Assembly (NCBI GenBank): GCA_019247605.1
Contig: JAFBAS010000089.1
Location: forward strand, 1 to 47,211
DNA from: Hyphomicrobiales bacterium
GTDB taxonomy: Bacteria; Pseudomonadota; Alphaproteobacteria; Rhizobiales; Beijerinckiaceae
Direction of reading: 5' to 3'
DNA length: 47,211 nt
Below are positions 7,452 to 17,824 of the stretch, piece after piece. Position numbers and translations under genes: made by a program. A model generated the notes under the pieces. That model saw nothing but the letters and a program-made list of their open reading frames with translations, had not been told where the DNA came from and did not search any database. How positions within the stretch are numbered: position 1 is the stretch's first letter; each line of letters begins with the position of its first letter.

Positions 7452-9512
7452 ATGTGCGGCATCGCCGGAATCCTGCTTTTTCCCGATGGCGCCAACCCGC
7501 GCCGGCTTGCTGCCGTCGAAGGAATGGCGGACGCCTTGCATCATCGAGGTCCCGACGGCGGGAGCGTGTGGCTCGACCGCGAGGCGGGCATCGCCTTTGG
7601 GCACCGCCGCCTCGCGATCGTCGATCTGTCGGAGGCTGGCCGCCAGCCGATGTTCTCGGCGAGCGAGCGGCTGGTGATGACCTACAACGGCGAGATCTAC
7701 AATTTCGCCGAGCTCCGAAAGGAGCTGGAGGAACAGGGTCATCGCTTTCGCGGCCACAGCGACAGCGAGGTGATGCTCGAGGCCTTCGAGAAATACGGTG
7801 TGGAGGCCTCTCTCGCGCGCCTTGCCGGCATGTTCGCCATCGGGCTTTGGGACCGCGACGAACGCGTCCTGCACCTCATCCGCGATCGCATGGGCAAGAA
7901 GCCGCTCTATGTGGCGCTCACCGACAAAGCGCTGCTTTTCGCCTCCGAGCTCAAGGCGTTTCGCGCCTTCCCCGGTTTTGCACCCCGTATCGACGCGCGC
8001 ACGCTCGCCATGGTGCTGCGGCGCGGCTGGGCCGCCGACGATAGTTGCATTTTCGAGGGAGTATTCAAGCTGCCCGCGGGCGCCATGCTATCCGTGCGGG
8101 CCGATGAGCTCGTCACCGCGAGCGCTGACCGCTTGCGGCAGCGGGCGCGGCCCTGGTGGTCGCTCGCCGAAGTCGCAGAGCTCGGCCAGAGACGGCAATT
8201 TGCGCTCGACCCAGGCGAGCTCGAGGGCGAGCTTGATCGGCTTTTGCGGCATGTCGTGCGGCAAAGGATGGTCGCCGATGTGCCGCTTGGAGCCTTCTTG
8301 TCGGGAGGAATCGATTCATCGGCGGTCGTCGCCTTGATGCAGGCCCAATCGTCGCGGCCCGTGCGCACCTTCACGATTGGTTTTTCGGAAGGCCACTACG
8401 ACGAGGCTCGGCACGCCGCCAGGATCGCGCATCATCTCGGCACAGACCACACCGAATTCAAGTTGACGCCGGACAAGGCGCTCGCGGTCATCCCCGAACT
8501 GCCACGCATCTGGGATGAGCCGTTCGCCGATGAGTCGCAGATTCCCACATTGTTGCTCTCGCGTCTCGCGCGCCAGCACGTGACCGTCGCGCTTTCGGGC
8601 GACGGCGGTGATGAGTGCTTCGGCGGATATGCGCGCCATTTCATGCTGTCGCGTCTCGCACCTGCTTTTCGCGTGCCCGTGATGGCGCGCCGGATGGCCG
8701 GGCGCGCGCTCACGCTGCTCAACGCACAAACCATGGACGGACTTATTGCAACGATTCCGGTTTCCGACCGCCTGCGGCGAATGCTGAAAAGCGAAAACCT
8801 CCAAAAGATCGCTCGCGTGCTCGACGTGCCCAACGAAAGCGTGCTTTACGAACGCCTGATCAGCACGGGCGCGCATTCGCTTGGGGGCCCCATGGAGCGC
8901 TCGGCAGGTCATGATGATGGTGGCGATAACGGCGCCGTGCCTTCGCTTCCCGATGCGGTCGGCCGCCTCATTTACCGCGACATGACCGGATATCTTCCAG
9001 GCGACATCCTGGTGAAGCTCGACCGCGCCACGATGGCGGCAAGCCTCGAAGGACGCTGCCCATTTCTCGACCATCGCGTCGTCGAATTCGCCTGGAGACT
9101 GCCGACGTCCGTGAAAGTTCGCAATGGCGAGGGCAAATGGCTGCTCCGGCAAGTCTTGCGCCGCTACCTCCCCGAGGCGTTGTTCGAGCGCCCGAAACAG
9201 GGCTTCAACGTCCCGATCGGCGCCTGGCTGGTGGGCCCTTTGCGGGATTGGGCGCAAGACTTGCTCGACCGAAGCAAAATCCAGAAGACCGGGTTTTTCG
9301 ATGCAGCACGCGTCGAGACCTGTTGGCGCGAGCATCTGAGCGGTCGCCGCGACAGGGCGAGCGAACTCTGGGCCGTGCTCATGGTCCAGGCTTGGCTCGA
9401 CGGCCTGGGAAGTCCGCCTTTGCCGATACGTTCGGCGAGCGACGACATCGCGGCTTCAGGCCCCGCCAGATCGCCTGTCCAGAGGATCGAGGAATCACGT
9501 GCTTATGGCTGA
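7452..9512 (+). CDS. Asparagine synthase (glutamine-hydrolysing)-like amidotransferase
   Basis: A 686-residue two-domain enzyme. The N-terminal glutaminase begins MCGIAGILLF, leaving Cys2 as the nucleophile after Met removal, which fixes the start at 7452 rather than 7407. It has the expected HRRLAIVDLS, TYNGEIYNF and GHSDSEV glutamine-site motifs. The synthetase half has the PP-loop SGGIDSSAV (about 281-289) that binds ATP, and conserved GDGGDECFGGY and FLDHRVVEFAWRLP stretches. Members inside polysaccharide operons are thought to amidate a sugar acid or similar group rather than make asparagine; that is inference here. It is about 40-50 residues longer than usual, with an extra stretch near residues 470-500 and a long tail. 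One base separates it from the upstream stop. Confidence 0.85.
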   Translation: MCGIAGILLFPDGANPRRLAAVEGMADALHHRGPDGGSVWLDREAGIAFGHRRLAIVDLSEAGRQPMFSASERLVMTYNGEIYNFAELRKELEEQGHRFRGHSDSEVMLEAFEKYGVEASLARLAGMFAIGLWDRDERVLHLIRDRMGKKPLYVALTDKALLFASELKAFRAFPGFAPRIDARTLAMVLRRGWAADDSCIFEGVFKLPAGAMLSVRADELVTASADRLRQRARPWWSLAEVAELGQRRQFALDPGELEGELDRLLRHVVRQRMVADVPLGAFLSGGIDSSAVVALMQAQSSRPVRTFTIGFSEGHYDEARHAARIAHHLGTDHTEFKLTPDKALAVIPELPRIWDEPFADESQIPTLLLSRLARQHVTVALSGDGGDECFGGYARHFMLSRLAPAFRVPVMARRMAGRALTLLNAQTMDGLIATIPVSDRLRRMLKSENLQKIARVLDVPNESVLYERLISTGAHSLGGPMERSAGHDDGGDNGAVPSLPDAVGRLIYRDMTGYLPGDILVKLDRATMAASLEGRCPFLDHRVVEFAWRLPTSVKVRNGEGKWLLRQVLRRYLPEALFERPKQGFNVPIGAWLVGPLRDWAQDLLDRSKIQKTGFFDAARVETCWREHLSGRRDRASELWAVLMVQAWLDGLGSPPLPIRSASDDIAASGPARSPVQRIEESRAYG

Positions 9513-9603
9513 CGAATCCACCCATCTTCAGAAGTGCGCCGGACGTCCCGCCGCGGACGGGCCGGCCATCGTGCACAGCCCTTGCCGTCTCGAAGGTTGA
9601 ATC

Positions 9604-11592
9604 ATGAAATTCGCACCAGAAAATTTCGATCCGGCCGAAGAGTCCGATTTCTCCGTTCCGTCTCGACCGAAGGAGACCCAAGCGGCAAGCTCACATCGGG
9701 TCAACCCGCCTCAGCGGATACCCGAGGCGCCTTTCCGGCAGCTCTTGGGCATTTTGTACAGGCGCATGGGCCTGGTGCTTGGCGTTGCCGCGCTCGGCAC
9801 CTGCCTTGCCGGCGCCATCGGGTTCCTGATCCCACCCAAATACACCGCAAAAGCGCAAATCGTGGTTGAGCCGCAAGCCGGCCAAGTCAATGGACAGACC
9901 GCGCCAGCACCTCTTGCCGACGAACCGGCCATCGACACTCAGGTGACGATGCTGACCTCGCACGACAACATCCAGCGTGCCGTCGACAGCTTGGCGAAGG
10001 ACCCCGTGTCCTCGGACCCGTCCTCTCGCAAGACGAACGCGGACCCCGATGCAGCGAGCGACCCCTCGGGCAAGAGCGCGACGTCCAGCGCCGATTCGAC
10101 CTCGAAGCCGCCCGCCGCCGCGGGCAAACATCTCGCGCCGCCGACATTGGACGATTTCGAGCGCTATTTGCGCGTGAGCCAGGAACGCACCTCGCGCGTC
10201 ATCGGGGTGAGCTACACATCGACGGATCCGGCGACCGCGGCCGCGATCGCGAACCGTGTCGTCCAACTCTTCGTCGACGGCCAGAGGGAGCAGAAGCGCG
10301 AGGTCACCACTCGGGAACTCACCCGCCTCGACGAGCGCATCGCCCAGCTCAAGAAAGAGGTGGAGGAGGCCGGCGCGGCCGTTCAACGGATTGTGCAGCA
10401 ACGTCAGACGCCAGGGCAGAACAATCCGGCTGAAGAGCGCGAAGCCGATGCGCGCCTGCGCGAGCTCGAGCGCGAGGGAGCGGCACGCGACCAGCTCTAC
10501 ACGAACCTCGTGCGACGCCAGAAGGAGCTCAGCTACCAACAGGAGATCGTGCACTCGGATGTGCGCATCTTGTCCCTTGCCTCCCCGCCGGAGCGGCCGA
10601 GCTCGCCAAGTCCGCTGCTTTTCATCTTCCCTGCATTCGTGCTCTTCTCGATGGGCGGCTGCCTTTTGGCCGTCGCCGCGGAACGGCTCGATCGAGGATT
10701 GCGGAGCGAACAGGAGGCCGTCGAGGCGCTCGGGCTTCCTTGCCTCGGGCTCGTCTCGCAGCTTTCGCGCACGGCCCGGATTCGCCCCCACAAATACCTT
10801 CTGAGGCACCCCTTCTCGGCGTATACCGAAGCCATTCGCTCTGTGGTCGCGGGTTTGCACCTGACGACACCACATGAGGGCTCGAAAATCATCCTGACGA
10901 GCTCGAGCGTGCCGAGCGAGGGGAAGACGACGCTCGCCGTGAGCCTTGCCGTCTACATCGCGCAGATCCGCAGGCGCGTCCTCCTCGTCGATTTGGATTT
11001 TCGCCATCCAACCGTTCAGCGCGCGCTGCGCACTCGCGCCAAGCGCGGTATCGTCGACCTCTTGCTTCACGATCTTCCGCCGGCCGACGTCATTCAGCGC
11101 GTGCCGCATCTCGGCCTCGACTATTTGCCGATGACGCGCTGTCCCGTCGATCCCGTGACTCTTTTCGCCGGCGATCAATTGTCGCGGCTCTTGCATCAGC
11201 TTCGGGAAAGCTACGATTGCGTCATCGTCGATGGGCCGCCACTCCTCGGCGTCACCGAATCACGCCTTCTTGCCACGATGGCCGACAAGGTGCTGTTCGT
11301 CGTCAAATGGGGCAGCACCCGGCGCGAGACGGCGCAGAACGCCGTAAACGTGCTGCGCAGCAGCGGCTGCCTCGATGAGAACCGGGTGCAACCGAGCACG
11401 GTACTCACTCAGGTCGATCTAAAAGAGCATGCCCGCTACCGCTATGGCGATGTCGGCGAGCATTTTGTCAAATACGAAAAATATTATTCCAATTCCGTTG
11501 GATATTGGCGCCCAAAATTATCGTTGCCAAAACCGGGCGTCGCTGTGGCCGCCGAGGAAGAGGCACGCAAGGCCAAGGCCCCGGAAGCATGA
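9604..11592 (+). CDS. Wzz chain-length determinant fused to a BY-type tyrosine kinase
   Basis: A 662-residue inner-membrane co-polymerase controlling polymer length. TM1 is near residues 55-75, followed by a periplasmic Wzz region with coiled coil (about 225-320), TM2 near 338-360 and a cytoplasmic kinase. The kinase shows Walker A SVPSEGKTTLA (about 435), Walker A' VLLVDLDFRHP (about 460) and Walker B CVIVDGPPLLG (about 538). The C-terminus holds six tyrosines within 27 residues (about 613-640), the autophosphorylation cluster of BY kinases. A low-complexity S/D/A/K insert (about 135-180) interrupts the periplasmic part. It starts 91 nt after the amidotransferase with AAGG upstream, and its stop overlaps the next start (ATGA). 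Confidence 0.9.
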   Translation: MKFAPENFDPAEESDFSVPSRPKETQAASSHRVNPPQRIPEAPFRQLLGILYRRMGLVLGVAALGTCLAGAIGFLIPPKYTAKAQIVVEPQAGQVNGQTAPAPLADEPAIDTQVTMLTSHDNIQRAVDSLAKDPVSSDPSSRKTNADPDAASDPSGKSATSSADSTSKPPAAAGKHLAPPTLDDFERYLRVSQERTSRVIGVSYTSTDPATAAAIANRVVQLFVDGQREQKREVTTRELTRLDERIAQLKKEVEEAGAAVQRIVQQRQTPGQNNPAEEREADARLRELEREGAARDQLYTNLVRRQKELSYQQEIVHSDVRILSLASPPERPSSPSPLLFIFPAFVLFSMGGCLLAVAAERLDRGLRSEQEAVEALGLPCLGLVSQLSRTARIRPHKYLLRHPFSAYTEAIRSVVAGLHLTTPHEGSKIILTSSSVPSEGKTTLAVSLAVYIAQIRRRVLLVDLDFRHPTVQRALRTRAKRGIVDLLLHDLPPADVIQRVPHLGLDYLPMTRCPVDPVTLFAGDQLSRLLHQLRESYDCVIVDGPPLLGVTESRLLATMADKVLFVVKWGSTRRETAQNAVNVLRSSGCLDENRVQPSTVLTQVDLKEHARYRYGDVGEHFVKYEKYYSNSVGYWRPKLSLPKPGVAVAAEEEARKAKAPEA

Positions 11593-13136
11593 CCAAGATG
11601 GAATTCGCCAAAAACGCTGACGCGATCTCGCGCGCCGAGGCGAGCGGGATCATCCTCCCTTTGTTGCTCGAGATCCTCAACGATCTTCATCGCCAAGGCA
11701 TCTCGTACTGTTACTGGAAGGCAAGCCGGCGCGTGCATCTCGTGCTTGCCGGGGAAGGCGATCTCGACCTCCTCATCGGGAGGTCGGACCAACACCGTGT
11801 GCAGGCGCTTCTCCTGCAGCGGGGGCTCAAGCTCTTTCCCTCGGTGAGCGGGCGCGATCATCCCGCGGTGGTGAGCTTCCTTGGCCTCGACGAGCCGAGC
11901 GGCAGGCTCGTGCATGTGCATCTGCATTTTCGCCTCGTTACCGGCGAGCGGCTTCTCAAGAACTACCGTGTTGCTTGGGAGGACAGGCTTCTCGCGCACG
12001 CGACACGCCACCCGAGCTTGCCCATCCTTATTCTCGAGCCGGCATGCGAAGCGCTGCTGTTGATGGTTCGTGCTTGTCTCGAGCTTCGACGGTCAGATCC
12101 TGTCACCATGCGCCATTGGCGCGCGACGCTCGAGAAGTTCGCCCTCGATCGCGAAGCTCTGATTCCGGAGGTGGATGAGGAAAGCCTGCGCGAGCGCGCG
12201 GCCAAGCTCATCGGTGAAGGGCCAAACGCCGAAAAGCTTGCCGTTTCCCTCGTCGATACTTTCTACGATACCGATGGTTTCAAGATCCCGGCGAGCTTGC
12301 GAAGGCAAGTGGCGGCGCATTTCGCCTTGCAGCGCAGCTACAACGCGCTCGAATATCGCTTGCGAAACCTTGCCCGGACCGCATTTTGGCTCGCCGGCGG
12401 CTTGAACAAGCGCCTTCTCCATTGGCCTAGGCCCTGGAACCGGCGAGCCCCTGGTGGGGGATGCGTGGTGGCAATGATCGGCGTCGACGGCAGCGGCAAA
12501 AGCACCGCCGTTTCCACCATGCGAAGCTGGCTCGGCGCCGAGATCGATACGATGCCGATTTATTTCGGCACGGGCGATGGGCGACCCTCTCTCCTGCTCT
12601 GGCCGCTGAAGCTCATCATGCCGGTGCTGCAGCGTTCCTTCAAGACGAAGCCGAAAGGCTCCTCGCACGGGAATGTTTCGTCCCGCCCTCCCGGCCTCCT
12701 CTACGGCTTGCTTCTGACCGGCTGGGCGATGGTGGTCGCCCGTGAGAAGCGGATCAAGCTTCTCTCGGCGCGCCGGGCCGCCAATCGCGGCCTCGTCGTT
12801 CTCGCCGACCGCTACCCGCAGGACGAAATCCTCGGTTTCAATGATGGGCCGCTTCTCACTCGCGTGTCACGCGCGCCGGCCTTCTTGCGGCGCCTCGAAG
12901 CGCGCGCTTATGCGCTGTCGCGCCAGCTCCCGCCCGATCTCGTGATCAAGCTCATCGTCTCGCCGCCGACCGCGAAAAGGCGAGAACCGAGCATGGATAT
13001 CGAGGTCATCCGCGATCGGGTAGCCTCCATGGAGCGCCTTGCCTTTCCAGGGGCCCGGGTGATTTGCGTGGACGCCGAGCAGCCTTTGCCGGTGGTGATC
13101 GGCAAGATCAAGCGCGAAATCTGGCGGCAACTCTGA
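11589..13136 (+). CDS. Nucleotidyltransferase-like / thymidylate-kinase-like fusion protein
   Basis: A 515-residue cytoplasmic protein with two parts. The N-terminal half resembles the uncharacterised nucleotidyltransferase family seen in polysaccharide loci: SYCYWKASRRVHLVL followed by GEGDLDLLIGR (about 55-65), with the D-x-D metal-binding pattern, and HVHLHFRL further on. The C-terminal half is a P-loop kinase with MIGVDGSGKST (about 296-306), VLADRYPQDE (about 403-412) and a lid-like region rich in R and K, close to thymidylate kinases but in a domain context unlike dTMP kinase. The substrate is unknown; a sugar or polymer-linked phosphate is possible. Start at 11589 by ATGA overlap with the Wzz-kinase gene. 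Confidence 0.7.
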   Translation: MTKMEFAKNADAISRAEASGIILPLLLEILNDLHRQGISYCYWKASRRVHLVLAGEGDLDLLIGRSDQHRVQALLLQRGLKLFPSVSGRDHPAVVSFLGLDEPSGRLVHVHLHFRLVTGERLLKNYRVAWEDRLLAHATRHPSLPILILEPACEALLLMVRACLELRRSDPVTMRHWRATLEKFALDREALIPEVDEESLRERAAKLIGEGPNAEKLAVSLVDTFYDTDGFKIPASLRRQVAAHFALQRSYNALEYRLRNLARTAFWLAGGLNKRLLHWPRPWNRRAPGGGCVVAMIGVDGSGKSTAVSTMRSWLGAEIDTMPIYFGTGDGRPSLLLWPLKLIMPVLQRSFKTKPKGSSHGNVSSRPPGLLYGLLLTGWAMVVAREKRIKLLSARRAANRGLVVLADRYPQDEILGFNDGPLLTRVSRAPAFLRRLEARAYALSRQLPPDLVIKLIVSPPTAKRREPSMDIEVIRDRVASMERLAFPGARVICVDAEQPLPVVIGKIKREIWRQL

Positions 13137-13158
13137 GCATTGGGGCGGGGGTCGCGGC

Positions 13159-13992
13159 ATGATCATCGAGCTCTTCGGCCCTCCCGGCGTCGGCAAGACC
13201 ACTTTCGCGAAGTGCCTTGCGAAGCGTTTGCGAGAGCACGGCCATGCGGCGGAGCTCACCATGAGCGTTCGGCCGGCCGAGAAGTCGATCGGCCCGGCCG
13301 ATGGACCACCGCATGAAGGGGGCCGAAAAAGAGCCGCCTTCGAGCGATTGGGCCGCCCGCTCCTCGCCATGCTCAAGCGTTCGGCGCGACCGAGGGATGG
13401 CTCGGAGAAAGCGAGCCCGGCAACCGGTTCGGCAACTCGTTCGGCGAGTGATGCGGCCAGTGACACCGCAACCGGCACCGCACGTGATCTCATGAGGATG
13501 TTGCGGCCGAAAAGCCTGCTCTGGTCCTTTCGCTTGGAGCAGTACCTCACGCGCCTATCGAGCTCCTGGCGGGATGCCTCGGAGAGCGAGCGCATCACGA
13601 TTTTCGACCAAGCCTTCGTGCAAGCGATAAGCTCGCTCGTGCTGCTCGGCGAAAACGAGGACGAGACCCTCGTCTGTCGCCTCCTCGATCGCGCGCCGAA
13701 AGCCGACCTCATCATCCGACTCGACGCGCCTCGCGACGTACTCGAGGCGCGCTTGCGCACCCGCAACGGCGCACAAGGTATGCTCGAACGGCTTTTCGAG
13801 CTCGACCTTGATCGCAACCTCGAGCTCATGGGGATCACCGATCGATTGCAGGCCCTGCTGGAAAGGCGGGGAGAGAGGGTAATCCGCGTGCGCTCCCTCG
13901 ACCGCCGCTCGCTGGAGGGGGGAGCGTCACAAATCGAGGAGCTAATCGCGCAGAGAACTGAAGCTCGGCCTTTGAGCAGGGTGGCGTCATGA
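13159..13992 (+). CDS. P-loop kinase-like protein of the polysaccharide operon
   Basis: A 277-residue protein opening directly with a Walker A motif, IIELFGPPGVGKTTFAK (K13). A later TIFDQAFVQAISSL stretch resembles the Walker B region of small nucleoside or adenylyl-sulfate kinases, and LIIRLDAPRDVLEARLRTR resembles the LID/nucleotide-binding end of those enzymes. Between them lies a low-complexity S/A/T-rich insert (about residues 85-112). It follows the nucleotidyltransferase-kinase gene by 22 nt, so two P-loop enzymes of unknown substrate are encoded back to back. A phosphotransfer step on a polymer or its precursor is a fair guess but unproven. Confidence 0.65.
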   Translation: MIIELFGPPGVGKTTFAKCLAKRLREHGHAAELTMSVRPAEKSIGPADGPPHEGGRKRAAFERLGRPLLAMLKRSARPRDGSEKASPATGSATRSASDAASDTATGTARDLMRMLRPKSLLWSFRLEQYLTRLSSSWRDASESERITIFDQAFVQAISSLVLLGENEDETLVCRLLDRAPKADLIIRLDAPRDVLEARLRTRNGAQGMLERLFELDLDRNLELMGITDRLQALLERRGERVIRVRSLDRRSLEGGASQIEELIAQRTEARPLSRVAS

Positions 13993-13995
13993 GCT

Positions 13996-15363
13996 TTGGT
14001 CGGCCAACCGTCATCGCCTCCAAAGGTCTTCTTCGTGGCTGATCTTTCGTCAGAAGACCCGTCCATCGAAAGGGTGAAGCGCGGTGGTGTCGCCGCGTTC
14101 GGCATCTTTGTGATCGGAGCCGGTCTCACCTATTGCTCACAGCTCCTGATCGCGCGCCTTGTCGGTGCGGACACCTTCGGCATCTACACCTATGTCTTCG
14201 CTTGGATGGTGGTGCTCGCCTACTTCTCCGCACTCGGCTTCGACGTCGCGCTGTTGCGCTTTGTACCGGCTTACCGCGCCGAGCGCGCCTATTCGCTCCT
14301 CAAGGGCGTGATTCAATATGCAGAGCGGCGCGCCCTGGCGGTGAGCGTCGGCGTCATGGCACTCGGAATGCTCGTCGTGCTTCTCGCGCCCGGCATGTCG
14401 GCGCCGCTCAGGAACACTTTTTTCGTCGGTTTTTTCCTCGTGCCGGTCTGGGCGCTTTTGTGGATCAGATCCTCGGCGGTGCGCGCTTTCGGCGGCGTCG
14501 CCTCGGCGCTCGCGCCCGACCGCATGGTCCGCGACGGAATGCTGCTCGTCATCGTGGCCGTGGCGAGCTTCGCCTTCGGCGCGACGCTCGACGCGCCGTG
14601 GGTGATGACGGCGACGGTCGTCGGCTCGATCGTGGGGCTCGTGCTCTCTAGCTTCGCGAAGCATCGGCTTCGACCGCGCCTTATCGATGCGCTCGCGGCC
14701 GAATATAGCGCCGCGATCTGGCGACGAACCGCGCTTCCGTTGGTGCTGATCGCCGGCGCCGAAGCCCTTCTCAATCGTACCGGCGTGTTGTTACTCGGCT
14801 GGACCGGGCACACGACGGATGCGGGGATTTACGGCCTTGCCTTCAACATCGCGTTTCTCGCGGCGCTGCCGCGCACCGCGGTCAACACGCTCTTCGCGCC
14901 AACCATCTCTCATCTCTTCGCGCGCAAGGATCAAGCGATGCTGCAGGTGCTCGTCTCCACATCGGCTCTGTGGACCTTGTGCGGCGCGGCCGCGATCGCG
15001 CTCGTTCTCTCGATCCTGGCCGACCCCCTCCTCTCCTGGTTCGGGCAAGGCTACCAGGCCGGCGTCCCAGCGCTGCGCATTCTGCTCGTCGGGCAAGTCT
15101 TCGCCGCGAGCCTCGGCTCGCAGTTGCACGTGATGAACATGACCGGGCATGAGCGCAGCGCCGCAGCGATCCTCATCGCCAGCACGGTCGTGAACGCGTT
15201 CGTGAGCGTGGTCATGATCCATGAATTCGGCTTGACGGGCGCGGCAATCGCGACGACGCTCGCGCTCATCGTTTGGAATGCGGGCATGGCAGTCTTCATT
15301 TGGCGTCATCTCGAATTGTTGCCGGGCGTGCTCGGGCTGCAGCGCAAACCGATGGCGAGCTGA
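13996..15363 (+). CDS. Polysaccharide flippase (Wzx/MATE-like, oligosaccharide flippase family)
   Basis: A membrane protein of about 455 residues with 12-14 predicted hydrophobic segments, expected to flip lipid-linked repeat units across the inner membrane. N-terminal GGVAAFGIFVIGAGLTY and LIARLVGADTFGIYTYVFAW are typical of the polysaccharide_synt family, and the C-terminal repeat LRILLVGQVFAASLGSQLHV fits the second half. The start is uncertain. TTG at 13996 gives 455 residues. GTG at 14035 (442 residues) has AAAGG 8 nt upstream and may be the real one. It follows the P-loop kinase gene by 3 nt and is the last gene of the operon; a 105-nt gap then separates it from the dehydrogenase genes. 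Confidence 0.85.
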   Translation: MVGQPSSPPKVFFVADLSSEDPSIERVKRGGVAAFGIFVIGAGLTYCSQLLIARLVGADTFGIYTYVFAWMVVLAYFSALGFDVALLRFVPAYRAERAYSLLKGVIQYAERRALAVSVGVMALGMLVVLLAPGMSAPLRNTFFVGFFLVPVWALLWIRSSAVRAFGGVASALAPDRMVRDGMLLVIVAVASFAFGATLDAPWVMTATVVGSIVGLVLSSFAKHRLRPRLIDALAAEYSAAIWRRTALPLVLIAGAEALLNRTGVLLLGWTGHTTDAGIYGLAFNIAFLAALPRTAVNTLFAPTISHLFARKDQAMLQVLVSTSALWTLCGAAAIALVLSILADPLLSWFGQGYQAGVPALRILLVGQVFAASLGSQLHVMNMTGHERSAAAILIASTVVNAFVSVVMIHEFGLTGAAIATTLALIVWNAGMAVFIWRHLELLPGVLGLQRKPMAS

Positions 15364-15465
15364 CGGCATCGTCGAACAAATGATGTATCCCGAGCGTAGG
15401 GCTTTGGCGTAGGCTCCGTCGTCGCAAGATTTTCTCGAGCGGGGAAGCCGAACGGGAGTCCGTGA

Positions 15466-16701
<1,236 letters not shown>

Positions 16702-16704
16702 GCG

Positions 16705-17724
16705 ATGCCTCGCAAGACCATGGTCGAGGCCATCCGCGACGGCATGGACGTGATGATGGAGCGCGACGACAACGTCGTCATCTTCGGCGAGGATGTGGGC
16801 TATTTCGGCGGCGTGTTTCGTGCGACGCAGGGCTTGCAAGCGAAATACGGCAAGAGCCGCTGTTTCGACACTCCGATCAGCGAGCTCGGCATCGTGGGCG
16901 CCGCGATCGGCATGGCAGCGTACGGGTTGCGCCCCTGTGTCGAGGTGCAGTTCGCCGATTACATGTATCCGGCCTATGACCAGATCGTCTCCGAGGCCGC
17001 GCGGCTGCGCTATCGCTCGAATGGCGATTTCACCTGCCCCCTCGTCGTAAGGATGCCCACGGGAGGCGGCATATCGGGCGGGCAGACGCACAGCCAGAGC
17101 CCGGAGGCGCTGTTCACGCACGTCTCGGGTCTCAAGACGGTCGTGCCCTCGAACCCGAAGGACGCCAAGGGCCTTCTCATCGCCTCGATCGAGGACCCCG
17201 ATCCGGTGATCTTCCTCGAGCCGAAGCGGCTCTATAACGGCCCGTTCGACGGCCATCACGATCGGCCGATCACACCGTGGTCGAAACATGAGCTCGGTGA
17301 GGTGCCGGAAGGCCATTACCGCGTGCCGCTCGGACAAGCCGTGATCCGCCGCGAGGGCGCAGCGCTCACCGTTCTGGCCTATGGCACCATGGTCTATGTT
17401 GCGATGGCGGCCGCCGCCGAGACCGGCGTCGATGCCGAGATCATCGACCTTCGGAGCCTGCTTCCACTCGATCTCGAGGCCATCGTGGCTTCGGTGCGCA
17501 AGACCGGCCGGTGCGTCATCGTTCACGAAGCAACGCTCACTTCCGGTTTCGGCGCGGAGCTTTCGGCGCTCGTTCAGGAGAATTGCTTCTTCGAGCTCGA
17601 AGCTCCCGTTCGCCGCGTGACAGGCTGGGACACGCCTTATCCGCATGCGCAAGAGTGGGACTACTTTCCGGGTCCTGAACGGGTCGGGCGTGCGTTTTTG
17701 GAAGTGGTGAGTGGTGACCAGTGA
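16705..17724 (+). CDS. bkdA2: Branched-chain 2-oxoacid dehydrogenase E1 beta subunit
   Basis: A 339-residue partner of the alpha subunit in the thiamine-dependent E1 heterotetramer. The start MPRKTMVEAIRDGMDVMMER and the GEDVGYFGGVFRATQGL motif (about 29-45) are diagnostic for the branched-chain E1 beta family. SELGIVGAAIGMAAYGLRP and the C-terminal transketolase domain (EIIDLRSLLPLD, HEATLTSGFGAEL) are intact. It starts 3 nt after the alpha subunit stop, consistent with tight translational coupling and 1:1 output. Confidence 0.93.
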   Translation: MPRKTMVEAIRDGMDVMMERDDNVVIFGEDVGYFGGVFRATQGLQAKYGKSRCFDTPISELGIVGAAIGMAAYGLRPCVEVQFADYMYPAYDQIVSEAARLRYRSNGDFTCPLVVRMPTGGGISGGQTHSQSPEALFTHVSGLKTVVPSNPKDAKGLLIASIEDPDPVIFLEPKRLYNGPFDGHHDRPITPWSKHELGEVPEGHYRVPLGQAVIRREGAALTVLAYGTMVYVAMAAAAETGVDAEIIDLRSLLPLDLEAIVASVRKTGRCVIVHEATLTSGFGAELSALVQENCFFELEAPVRRVTGWDTPYPHAQEWDYFPGPERVGRAFLEVVSGDQ

Positions 17725-17824
17725 GCGGGGAATCGTGAATTGCGAGTTGTGAGATGAAGAAGCCGAGACTGTCTTCTCCGCTTTTCACCGTTCGCTCCAC
17801 ACCTTGCAGCCATGGAAGGGCGAA

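Noticed and set aside
9691-11196. 501-residue frame antisense to the Wzz-kinase gene
   Set aside because: Shadow of a gene with intact Walker motifs; its own composition is R/H/A-rich without domains.
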